7,429 nucleotides of DNA from positions 1-7,429 of the forward strand of contig CALGOK010000030.1 of assembly GCA_937961295.1 (NCBI GenBank), read 5' to 3'. Positions 1 through 6,100 of the stretch are shown piece after piece. The notes under the pieces were generated by a model, which saw only the letters and a list, made by a program, of their open reading frames with translations, was not told the DNA's origin and did no database searches. How positions within the stretch are numbered: position 1 is the stretch's first letter; each line of letters begins with the position of its first letter. A program made the translations under genes and the position numbers. Source of the stretch: an uncultured Gemmatimonadota bacterium (GTDB taxonomy: Bacteria > Gemmatimonadota > Gemmatimonadetes > Gemmatimonadales > GWC2-71-9).

Positions 1-1
1 C

Positions 2-859
2 GACGTCGTTGACGGCCCGGTGTCGTCTGGCCGTTCGTGCCTCCGCGGCGGCACCGGCGAGCGCCGGCAGTTCGAGCCCGGCGCGGTGTATCTCCTCATC
101 GCCAGCGCGCACAACCTGGCGATCGACACCGCGTCGGCACTGGCGATCCCGGTGGCCGCCAGCTCGGGCGGCACCACTTGCGGCGGCGGCCTCCACCTGG
201 TGGACATCCGCGAGCCCCAGGCACCGAAGTTCACCGGCTGCTTCACCGACACCGAGGGACTGGTGTCGCCGGGACGCACTCACGACGTGCAGTGCGTCAA
301 GTATCGCGGCCCCGACGCGCGCTACGCGGGCAAGAGCATCTGCTTCGCCTCCAACGAGACGGCGCTCCGCATCGTCGACGTCACCGACCCCGCCAACCCC
401 GTGGCGCTCGGCCGCGGCACCTATCCCGGCGCGGGGTACATCCACCAGGGGTGGCTCACCGACGACCAGCGCCACTTCTATCTCGACGACGAACTCGACG
501 AGCTGGTCGGGACCACCGAGCGCACCCGCACGATGATCTGGGACGTGAGCGACCTCGAGGATCCGGTGATGGTGGGCACGTATCTGGGTCCCGATGGCTC
601 GACCGACCACAACCTCTTCATCAAGGGGAACCGGATGTATCAGGCCAACTATCAGGCCGGACTCCGGGTGGTCGACATCAGCGACCCGCGCGCGCCGCGC
701 GAGATCGGCCACTTCGACACCACGCCGTACGAGGGGAATGCCGCAGGCTTCTACGGTGCGTGGGGCGTCTATCCGTACTTCGACAGCGGCAACGTGGTGG
801 TGACCTCGATGCAGGAGGGACTGTTCATCCTCAAGCCGCGACCGACGGCGGTGCCCTGA
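2..859 (+). CDS. Choice-of-anchor B family LVIVD-repeat protein (5' partial)
   Basis: The frame is open to the left edge, so the true start lies outside the window; the GTG at 20 is only an internal valine. About 285 residues are visible. They contain LVIVD-type repeats: GGGLHLVDIREPQAP (about residues 57-71), ALRIVDVTDPANPV, a third unit around MIWDVSDLEDPVMVGTY, and GLRVVDISDPRAPREIGHFDT. Between them lie blocks I recognise from choice-of-anchor B proteins: CGGGLH, THDVQCVKYRGPD, ICFASNE, YIHQGWLTDDQRHFYLDDELDE, TDHNLF(I/V)KGN and the C-terminal FYGAWGVYPYF...GLFILKP. Proteins of this family are exported and fold as a beta-propeller-like domain; their biochemical role is not established. 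The C-terminus stops soon after the last repeat (RPTAVP), with no visible sorting or anchor segment, so any anchoring must come from the missing N-terminus. The end overlaps the next gene by a few bases. Family assignment is firm; function is unknown. Confidence 0.88.
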   Translation, partial: DVVDGPVSSGRSCLRGGTGERRQFEPGAVYLLIASAHNLAIDTASALAIPVAASSGGTTCGGGLHLVDIREPQAPKFTGCFTDTEGLVSPGRTHDVQCVKYRGPDARYAGKSICFASNETALRIVDVTDPANPVALGRGTYPGAGYIHQGWLTDDQRHFYLDDELDELVGTTERTRTMIWDVSDLEDPVMVGTYLGPDGSTDHNLFIKGNRMYQANYQAGLRVVDISDPRAPREIGHFDTTPYEGNAAGFYGAWGVYPYFDSGNVVVTSMQEGLFILKPRPTAVP

Positions 860-1377
860 GCGCGCCGCGCATCGCCCTGGAATTCGAGACGGACCGCCTT
901 CGGGCGGTCCGGCTCCGTTCCGGGCACCTCGCCGCGCTCCGGCGCTTCCACGAGAGCGAGCCGATGATGCGGCTGATCGGCGGAATGCGCGAGGCGGAGT
1001 GGACCGCGGAGTACCTCGCCAACCACGTGCTGCACTGGGAGCGCCACGGCTTCGGCTTCTACCTGCTGCACGATCGCGCCACCGGCGAGGCGACAGGACT
1101 TGGCGGGCTGCGCACCATGTATCTCGACGGCGTGACCGAACTCGAGGTGGGCTACGCGTTCCTGCCGGAGCGTTGGGGACTCGGCCTCGCCACTGAGGTG
1201 ACGACGGCGTTCCTCGGTATGGCCAGGGAGCTGGCCGAGTTCACCAGTGTGGTGGCGGTGATCCATCCAGACAACGCCGGATCGATACGTGTCGTCGAGC
1301 GGCTCGGCTTTGAGCTGGACCGGAGCTACGAGCACGAACAAGGCGTGCGGTTGATCTACCGGCGCGAGCGCTTCTAG
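856..1377 (+). CDS. GNAT family N-acetyltransferase (RimJ/RimL-like)
   Basis: This is a GNAT fold enzyme expected to transfer acetyl from acetyl-CoA to an amine; the substrate cannot be read from sequence. It starts with the beta-1 signature FETDRLRAVRL (residues 10-20), typical of the Acetyltransf_3/RimJ-RimL group. The CoA pyrophosphate-binding loop is PERWGLGLATE (104-114), a variant of the usual WGxGYATEA, and HPDNAGSIRVVERLGFE (137-153) is the conserved NxxS...ExxGF end of the fold. Length from 856 is 173 aa, normal for the group. The start is a problem: there is no ATG, GTG or TTG in frame between 763 and 963. ATG 964 would remove the first strand and helix. The placed start is CTG 856, which overlaps the upstream TGA (CTGA) in the manner of translational coupling; this is inferred. 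Alternatives are ATC 871, GTG 760 (a 100-base overlap, unlikely) or ATG 964. Confidence 0.85.
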   Translation: MSAPRIALEFETDRLRAVRLRSGHLAALRRFHESEPMMRLIGGMREAEWTAEYLANHVLHWERHGFGFYLLHDRATGEATGLGGLRTMYLDGVTELEVGYAFLPERWGLGLATEVTTAFLGMARELAEFTSVVAVIHPDNAGSIRVVERLGFELDRSYEHEQGVRLIYRRERF

Positions 1378-1506
1378 AACCCGGCAAGAGGCGGCGGCGC
1401 GGACGAGTGGGGTTCTGCTGCCCGCCCGTGTCTCGCCGGGCATCCCGGGCTCGGGTGAGGGGCGGTGGCAGCGTCAGCCCACCCGTCTGCGCCGCCGTTC
1501 CCCCGA

Positions 1507-1610
1507 TTGTCGGCCAAGGGCTCCCCTTGCCGCTGCCACCGTCCTTCTCCCAACACCGGGAATCCGGGGCGCCGAGGACGGGCAGCGGCAGGGGCGCCCT
1601 TGGCCGACAA
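1507..1610. repeat. Long imperfect inverted repeat (hairpin) upstream of marR
   Basis: The arms are 1507-1545 and 1575-1610, enclosing a 29-nt loop. The outer 15 bases of each arm are perfectly complementary (TTGTCGGCCAAGGGC against GCCCTTGGCCGACAA). The whole 36-base right arm pairs with the left except for one mismatch, a 1-nt bulge and a 2-nt bulge. It ends 11 bases before the -35 box of the marR promoter. There is no T-run after either arm, no flanking direct duplication that I can see, and no coding content. The preceding 1378-1506 holds only short GC-rich complementary segments (for example AGAACCC 1376-1382 with GGGTTCT 1410-1416) that might end the GNAT transcript. The hairpin could be a terminator, a repeated palindromic element or a miniature inverted-repeat element; the sequence alone does not decide. 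Confidence 0.8.
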
Positions 1611-1621
1611 ATAACGCCCTC

Positions 1622-1650
1622 TTGACGATATTCCGCATAACGACTATCCT
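1622..1650 (+). promoter_or_regulatory. Sigma70-like promoter of the marR-nmrA unit, likely leaderless
   Basis: The -35 box is TTGACG (1622-1627, 5 of 6 to consensus) and the -10 box is TATCCT (1645-1650, 4 of 6), separated by exactly 17 bases. Only six bases (TGCAAC) separate the -10 box from ATG 1657, so the expected transcription start falls at or within a base or two of the start codon. There is no Shine-Dalgarno sequence in front of the gene. The spacer and -10 box carry a weak dyad, GATATTCCG (1627-1635) and ACGACTATC (1640-1648), which could be the regulator's own operator. Confidence 0.65.
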
Positions 1651-1656
1651 TGCAAC

Positions 1657-2160
1657 ATGACTGATCGCCTTACCGCCGTCCTCAAGCAGACCAAGCCGTT
1701 CGTCTCGGCGGAGCACGAGGCCATTGTGGCGCTTCAGGTGGCTACTGCCCGGGTGGTGGAGCCGCTCGCCCGGTACCTCCGGGGCGAGGGGATCACCCTG
1801 GCCCAGTACAACGTCCTCCGGATCCTGCGCGGGGCCGGGGAGGCCGGGCTGCCGTCGGGCGAGATCGCCGCGCGGATGATCGATCGCGATCCCGATGTCA
1901 CCCGGCTGGTCGACCGGCTGGTGCGGGACGAGCTCGCGGTGCGCGATCGGCACGAGAGTGACCGTCGGGTGGTGCTGGTCCGGATCGCCCCCGCCGGGCT
2001 CGAGCTGCTCTCCCGGACCGACGCGGCGATGGCCGATCTCCCGTGCGACCTGCTCGGCGGCCTGGGCGCCGATCGATTGCGAACCCTGCTCGACCTGCTC
2101 GAGGACGTGATCGAGCTGGCGAGTCGTGAACCGATGACAACCACTGAAGGAGTGCAGTGA
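1657..2160 (+). CDS. MarR family transcriptional regulator
   Basis: This is a 167-aa winged-helix repressor-type regulator, of normal length for MarR. The N-terminal helices (about 16-45) and C-terminal helices (about 135-157) would form the dimer interface. The winged helix spans about 48-112: ITLAQYNVLRILRGAG, then LPSGEIAARM, a recognition helix DPDVTRLVDRLVRDELAVR (78-96), and the wing RHESDRRVVLVRIAPAG with the conserved SDRR. MarR dimers bind palindromes near their own promoter and release on binding small ligands or oxidation; one cysteine (Cys130) lies outside the DNA-binding part. The ligand is unknown. ATG 1657 is chosen because a good promoter ends six bases before it and no SD is present, which fits a leaderless transcript. 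The stop overlaps the ATG of the following NmrA-type gene by one base, so the two are probably co-transcribed and autoregulated. Confidence 0.93.
   Translation: MTDRLTAVLKQTKPFVSAEHEAIVALQVATARVVEPLARYLRGEGITLAQYNVLRILRGAGEAGLPSGEIAARMIDRDPDVTRLVDRLVRDELAVRDRHESDRRVVLVRIAPAGLELLSRTDAAMADLPCDLLGGLGADRLRTLLDLLEDVIELASREPMTTTEGVQ
2146..2152 (+). promoter_or_regulatory. Shine-Dalgarno site deciding the NmrA-type gene start
   Basis: GAAGGAG lies inside the last codons of the MarR gene, seven bases ahead of ATG 2160. This spacing favours ATG 2160 over GTG 2157 (four bases) and over the internal ATG 2178, which has only a weaker AAAGGG in front of it. Confidence 0.7.
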
Positions 2161-3032
2161 TGCGAAAGGGAACCGACATGATTCTCGTGACCGGCGCCAC
2201 CGGCAAGCAGGGTGGTGCGACGGCGGCGGCGCTGCTCGCCGCGGGACACAAGGTGCGCGTGATGACGCGTTCGCCCAAGGGCGAGGCGGCCATGCGGCTG
2301 GCCAAGGCCGGCGCCGAGGTGGTCGAGGGCGACTTCAACGACGAGGGCTCGCTCAAGGCCGCGCTCAAGGGGGTGTGGGGCGTCTTTGCGGTGCAGGACA
2401 CCTGGACCGCCGGCGTGGAGCTGGAGGAGGAGCAGGGGAAGCGGCTCGCCAAGCTGGCCAAGGAAGCCGGCGTGCAGCACTACGTCTACACCTCGGTGGG
2501 CTCCGCGCACCGCAACACGGGGATTCCGCACTTCGAGAACAAGGCGCGCGTGGAGCAGGTGATCCGCGACCTCAAGTTCCCGTCGCACGTGATCCTGCGG
2601 CCGGTGTACTTCATGGAGAACCTCTCGTCGCCGTGGGTGCTTCCCGGGCTGGAGGAGGGTGTCCTCAACGTCGGCATCCCTGCCGACACGAAGCTGCAGA
2701 TGGTCGCCACGCGCGACATCGGACTGTACGCGTTCAAGGCGTTCGAGGATCACCAGGCGATGAATGGCCAGGAGGTCGAGATTGCCGGTGACGAGCTCAC
2801 CATGCCGGAGACGGCGGAGATCCTGACCGAGGCGCTGGGGAAGAAGATCGTCCACGAGCCGACGCCGCTCGACCAGGTGCGCAGCTGGAGCGAGGACTTC
2901 GCCCTGATGCTGGAGTGGTTCGAGAAGGTGGGCTACAACGCCGACATCGCGGCGAATGCCAAGAAGTACGGCATCCAGCCGACGACGCTCAAGGAGTGGG
3001 CGGCGGCGGTGGAGTGGCCGGTCACGAAGTAG
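2160..3032 (+). CDS. NmrA/HSCARG-like NAD(P)-binding protein
   Basis: This is a 290-aa atypical short-chain dehydrogenase/reductase with a single Rossmann fold. The dinucleotide loop is VTGATGKQGG (10-19). MTRSP (35-39) after the second strand has an arginine where NADP-preferring members hold the 2'-phosphate. Further family marks are VEGDFND (55-61), VQHYVYTSVGSA (105-116), FENKARVEQ (125-133) and RPVYFMENL (147-155). The usual SDR catalytic tyrosine of YxxxK is not in place (FENKA), as is common in NmrA proteins, which may act as redox sensors or as reductases; either is possible here. The start at 2160 follows GAAGGAG and shares one base with the MarR stop (TGATG). Co-transcription suggests the MarR protein controls this gene in response to an oxidant or electrophile, but that is inference. 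ATG 2178 would give a protein starting MILVTGATG and remains possible. Confidence 0.92.
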   Translation: MRKGTDMILVTGATGKQGGATAAALLAAGHKVRVMTRSPKGEAAMRLAKAGAEVVEGDFNDEGSLKAALKGVWGVFAVQDTWTAGVELEEEQGKRLAKLAKEAGVQHYVYTSVGSAHRNTGIPHFENKARVEQVIRDLKFPSHVILRPVYFMENLSSPWVLPGLEEGVLNVGIPADTKLQMVATRDIGLYAFKAFEDHQAMNGQEVEIAGDELTMPETAEILTEALGKKIVHEPTPLDQVRSWSEDFALMLEWFEKVGYNADIAANAKKYGIQPTTLKEWAAAVEWPVTK

Positions 3033-3106
3033 GCGACAACGCGAGGGGCGAAGGGCGAGGGGCGGACACTCTTCCGCTCCTCGCCCTTCGCCCTTCGCAT
3101 TGTCGC
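3033..3106. terminator. Bidirectional hairpin between convergent nmrA-like and moxR genes
   Basis: The arms 3033-3066 and 3073-3106 (34 bases each, 31 complementary, two more able to pair as G-U on the plus strand) enclose a six-base loop CACTCT. The stem begins on the base after the TAG of the NmrA-type gene and ends two bases before the stop of the minus-strand MoxR gene. It fills the 76-base gap almost exactly, so it can serve both transcripts. The arms are built from GCGARGG heptamers (3041-3047, 3048-3054, 3055-3061) behind a GCGACAAC cap. There is no T-run on either side, so it may act as a roadblock or as a 3'-end stabiliser rather than as a classical intrinsic terminator. Confidence 0.7.
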
Positions 3107-3108
3107 GG

Positions 3109-4116
<1,008 letters not shown>

Positions 4117-4192
4117 CGAACGGGGAAGTCCTTTGCAGTCGTGCCGCATGCGGCGCGACATTCTGGAGGTACGGTTCAGATACCGCTGGTGG

Positions 4193-4292
4193 TCATCCCG
4201 ACCGAGCGCCGCAGGCGCGAGTGGAGGGATCCCTCGACCGGCGAATAGATCCCTCGACTGCGCGGCCCTCCGGGCCGCTTCGCTCGGGATGA
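4193..4292. repeat. Intergenic inverted repeat element (TCATCCCGA...GGGATGA type)
   Basis: The outer ends TCATCCCGA (4193-4201) and CGGGATGA (4285-4292) are complementary. Nested inside are a perfect 12-bp palindrome GAGGGATCCCTC (4224-4235), an 11-base direct repeat GATCCCTCGAC (4228-4238 and 4248-4258), and a tight hairpin GCGGCCC-TCC-GGGCCGC (4262-4278). The two halves run toward each other as diverged copies of one motif, TCATCCCGAgcg...GAGGGATC. It lies in the 277-base gap between the divergent moxR and atp genes, about 65 bases ahead of the atp -35 box. I recognise this general motif as a dispersed intergenic repeat that yields spurious HPERS-type peptides in GC-rich environmental genomes; that is recall, not a search. 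There is no gene in 4117-4393. Confidence 0.7.
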
Positions 4293-4354
4293 GGACGCCG
4301 AAGTATACGCCCCGATACGGCCCATTGGGACCGAGGTTTCCGCCCCTTCCGGTC

Positions 4355-4376
4355 GCTTGCGAAAGTTTTCACAAGC
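4355..4376. promoter_or_regulatory. Predicted Rex (NADH/NAD+ sensor) operator
   Basis: This is a 22-base palindrome with 9 of 10 pairs matched on each side of a central GT. Its 18-base core TTGCGAAAGTTTTCACAA (4357-4374) agrees with the published Rex operator consensus TTGTGAAnnnnTTCACAA at every defined position except the fourth (C for T). The core starts exactly on the atp -35 box and extends into the spacer, so bound Rex would block RNA polymerase. Rex binds DNA when NADH/NAD+ is low and releases when NADH rises; control of atp operons by Rex is known in Streptomyces. The rex gene itself is not in this window. A CRP/FNR-type site is less likely, because the half-site spacing fits Rex better. 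Confidence 0.6.
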
Positions 4377-4385
4377 CCGTACCTT
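4357..4385 (+). promoter_or_regulatory. Promoter of the ATP synthase operon
   Basis: The -35 box is TTGCGA (4357-4362) and the -10 box is TACCTT (4380-4385, with the important T1, A2 and T6 present), 17 bases apart. The expected start of transcription is about 4391-4394, next to the GTG 4394 start of the first gene, which has no Shine-Dalgarno sequence. The geometry and the TAnCnT-like -10 box resemble those of the marR promoter (TTGACG, 17 bases, TATCCT, start codon six bases on), so the two support each other. The box matches are moderate when taken alone. Confidence 0.55.
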
Positions 4386-4393
4386 CCGCCGCC

Positions 4394-4639
4394 GTGAAGG
4401 GGAAGCGGGAGCGCTCGGTCCGGGAGATGGGCGAGGGGTATTCCCTCGTCGCCGCCGGCATCACGTTCGCGCTGACCCTGACCGGGGCGGCCCTGCTGGG
4501 TTTCTGGGCCGACCGGCGTCTGGGGACGCTGCCGCTGTTCACCATCATCGGGACGTTCCTGGGGATGGGGCTCGGCGGGTTCTGGCTCTACGTCCGGCTG
4601 CGCCGCGGCGAGGACGCCCGGGGGCCCGACGGCTCGTGA
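4394..4639 (+). CDS. atpZ: AtpZ/AtpQ-type small membrane protein (ATPase gene 1 family)
   Basis: This is an 81-aa protein with a basic N-terminus (VKGKRERSVREMGEGY) and two membrane helices, about 17-38 (LVAAGITFALTLTGAALLGF) and 47-68 (PLFTIIGTFLGMGLGGFWLY). Between them is WADRRLGTLPLFT, matching the family pattern (G)(Y/F)xxDRxLGTxPxFT. Members of this family (PF09527 type) sit at the head of F0F1 operons and are proposed to help cation supply or c-ring assembly; their role is not fully settled. The start is GTG 4394, which lies where transcription should begin and retains the basic ...RSVREMG segment usual for the family. ATG 4427 (70 aa) has no SD at a useful distance and would lose that segment. 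The stop TGA 4637-4639 overlaps a GTG (4636) in another frame, relevant to the start of the next gene. Confidence 0.85.
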   Translation: MKGKRERSVREMGEGYSLVAAGITFALTLTGAALLGFWADRRLGTLPLFTIIGTFLGMGLGGFWLYVRLRRGEDARGPDGS

Positions 4640-4643
4640 GCAG

Positions 4644-4982
4644 CTGCGCCGCCTCCGGCTTGGGGCGGCGTGCACGGCGGCGATCACCGGGCTCGCCTGG
4701 CTCCTCTGGGGGCCGGCGGCGGTGACCGCCGCACTGGTGTTCGGGGGCCTGGCCACCGGCATCCAGCTCTTCGCCGCGCGGATCGTCGGGCGGCTCGGGG
4801 TGCCGGCCACGCCCGACCTGCTCAAGGTGTACGCGATCGGGATGGCGCTCCGCATCGGCGGGGTGGCGCTGATCGGCGTGGCGGTGACGATTGATCGGGC
4901 GACGTTCCCGCCGGGACCGTCGGCCCTGGGATACCTGGGGACGTTGCTCCCCCTCATGTGGCTGGAGACTCGACTGGCGTGA
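4644..4982 (+). CDS. atpI: ATP synthase protein I (AtpI), start uncertain
   Basis: This is a small four-helix membrane protein of the ATP synthase I chain family, which assists c-ring assembly and is not part of the finished enzyme. Read from 4644 it has 112 residues: a basic start LRRLRLG, helices about 8-25 and 27-46 (AAVTAALVFGGLATGIQLFAA), a third at 60-83 with the conserved Lys61 and Arg70 (LLKVYAIGMALRIGGVALIGVAV), and a fourth at 94-110. The start is unclear. The first in-frame ATG/GTG/TTG after 4551 is GTG 4722, which would leave only 86 residues and cut away the first helix. CTG 4644 is used here as a provisional start. Alternatively, the GTG at 4636 (GTGA overlap with the upstream stop) is the true start and one base has been lost just after it, in the organism or in the assembly. 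The end overlaps atpB by four bases. Confidence 0.8.
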   Translation: MRRLRLGAACTAAITGLAWLLWGPAAVTAALVFGGLATGIQLFAARIVGRLGVPATPDLLKVYAIGMALRIGGVALIGVAVTIDRATFPPGPSALGYLGTLLPLMWLETRLA

Positions 4983-5848
4983 AAGCAGCCGACGACGGAC
5001 CGTTCAGCATCGCCGAAATGGTGTTCCACCACACGGGGGACGCCCACGAGCTCGATTTCGAGCCGCTGTTCACGATCCACCTGCCGCAGTGGGAGCCGGT
5101 CCACCTCTTCGGGCTGACGATCGACCTGTCGCCCACCAAGCACGTGGTGTTCCTGCTGCTCGCCGCGACGATCGTGTTCGTGATGCTGGCCGTGGCGGCC
5201 CGCGGGATCCGCAAGGCGCGCGAGGAGGGCCGTGCCCCGCGCGGCTACGCCGGCGCGATGGAGGCGTTCGTCCTGTGGGTCCGCCAGGAGATGGCGATCG
5301 CCAACATCGGCGAGGAGATGGGCCCGCGTTACGCGCCGCTGATCATGTCGCTGTTCTTCTTCATCCTGATCGGCAACCTCCTCGGCCTGGTGCCGTGGGG
5401 CGCGTCGCCGACCGGCAACCTGGCGGTCACCGGCGCACTGGCGATCCTCGCCTTCGCGGTGATCGAGGTGGGCGGGATGGTGAAGCTCGGCTTCAAGGGC
5501 TACATGGGGACGATCTTCCCGCACATCCCCGGGATGCACGGCGCCGCCGGCGCGGTGATGTCGGTGGCGATGGCGCCGATCGAGATCCTGTCGAAGTTCG
5601 TCAAGCCGATCGCGCTGGCGATCCGGCTGTTCGGCAACATGCTCGCGGGCCACTTCGTGATCCTGTCGCTGTTCGGGATCGTGTTCCTGTTCGGGCACCT
5701 GGGCTGGTTCAGCTACGGCATCGGCATCACCACGGCGGCCGTGGTGCTCTGCGTGATGGGGCTGGAGATCTTCGTGGCGTTCCTGCAGGCGTACGTGTTC
5801 GCCCTGCTCACGGCGGTCTTCATCGGGTTGATGCAGCACGAGCACTAG
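4979..5848 (+). CDS. atpB: F0F1 ATP synthase subunit a
   Basis: This is the stator subunit forming the proton half-channels beside the c-ring. From GTG 4979 it is 289 aa, at the longer end for subunit a because of an N-terminal extension (MVFHHTGDAHELDFEPL at about 14-30), seen in several non-proteobacterial lineages. The essential arginine is Arg216 in LAIRLFGNMLAGH (214-225), equal to E. coli Arg210. His225 stands where E. coli has Glu219, and Glu263 in LEIFVAFLQAYVF (262-274) stands where it has His245: the known reciprocal exchange. Gln270 equals Gln252. Membrane helices include about 54-75, 123-140, 153-170, 214-240 and 250-284. GTG 4979 overlaps the atpI stop as GTGA with GGAGA 10 bases ahead; GTG 4958 would add seven residues and is possible. 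A hairpin follows its stop codon directly. Confidence 0.96.
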   Translation: MKAADDGPFSIAEMVFHHTGDAHELDFEPLFTIHLPQWEPVHLFGLTIDLSPTKHVVFLLLAATIVFVMLAVAARGIRKAREEGRAPRGYAGAMEAFVLWVRQEMAIANIGEEMGPRYAPLIMSLFFFILIGNLLGLVPWGASPTGNLAVTGALAILAFAVIEVGGMVKLGFKGYMGTIFPHIPGMHGAAGAVMSVAMAPIEILSKFVKPIALAIRLFGNMLAGHFVILSLFGIVFLFGHLGWFSYGIGITTAAVVLCVMGLEIFVAFLQAYVFALLTAVFIGLMQHEH

Positions 5849-5849
5849 C

Positions 5850-5921
5850 GCGACAGGCGAAGGGCGAAGCGCGAAGGGCGAACCGCCCCTCGCCCCTCGC
5901 TCCTCGCTCCTCGCCCGTCGC
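5850..5921. repeat. Heptamer-built hairpin between atpB and atpE
   Basis: The left arm (5850-5881) is made of consecutive heptamers GCGACAG, GCGAAGG, GCGAAGC, GCGAAGG. The right arm (5890-5921), read on the minus strand, is GCGACGG, GCGAGGA, GCGAGGA, GCGAGGG and onward. 26 of 32 positions are complementary, with an eight-base loop, and several of the others can pair as G-U in one strand. It begins two bases after the atpB TAG and shares its GCGACA cap and GCGARGG unit with the hairpin at 3033-3106. There is no T-run. Inside an operon it could be a partial terminator, an RNA-processing or stability element, or an inserted repeat. Confidence 0.7.
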
Positions 5922-6100
5922 AGGTTTCCTGGCCGATCCCCGCGCATCCCGTGGATCGGTGACATGGCGGAGCAGTCCGCCTGGAGGCTGGGCCCCTGGC
6001 CCGCGGGTCTCCATCGTCGGATCCCCGTTCCGGAAGAGACGGGTGCTCCGGTCGAGCGATGCGAAACGACAACGGATCTTCCTCTACGACGGACTGTGCA
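5922..6100 (+). other. Structured untranslated leader of atpE
   Basis: This stretch holds no recognisable gene. It contains two clean short hairpins: CCGATCC (5933-5939) pairing with GGATCGG (5953-5959), and GGCGGA-GCAG-TCCGCC (5966-5981), a six-base stem with a four-base loop. Further GC-rich pairing (GGGCC/GGCCC near 5990-6000) is likely. A frame continuous with atpE is open back to ATG 6059, but its residues ([12 protein letters not shown]) do not resemble a c-subunit. I see no convincing promoter. The region could set the high translation level that the c-subunit needs. Confidence 0.45.

Noticed and set aside
20..22. GTG 20 as the start of the LVIVD protein
   Set aside because: The frame is open to the window edge, and family members have a signal peptide and more repeats before this point, so the gene is 5'-truncated by the window.
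37..855. Long N-terminal extension of the GNAT frame, starting at ATG 37
   Set aside because: This part is out of frame with the LVIVD protein and reads as an Arg/Pro/His-rich shadow; real GNAT homology begins only near 880.
1507..1610. Insertion sequence or complete transposon
   Set aside because: The inverted repeat encloses only a 29-base loop, with no transposase and no flanking target duplication; a miniature element remains only a possibility.
4355..4376. CRP/FNR-type operator reading of the atp palindrome
   Set aside because: The TGTGA-N6-TCACA pattern is met only in one half and the centre spacing differs, whereas the Rex consensus fits both halves with one mismatch.
5850..5921. Heptamer arrays as a CRISPR or tandem-repeat locus
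   Set aside because: The units are seven bases with no spacers and are arranged as two facing arms, which is a hairpin and not a repeat-spacer array.
6059..6100. ATG 6059 as the atpE start
   Set aside because: It adds a polar [12 protein letters not shown] segment unlike c-subunits, with no SD; ATG 6101 gives a usual length.
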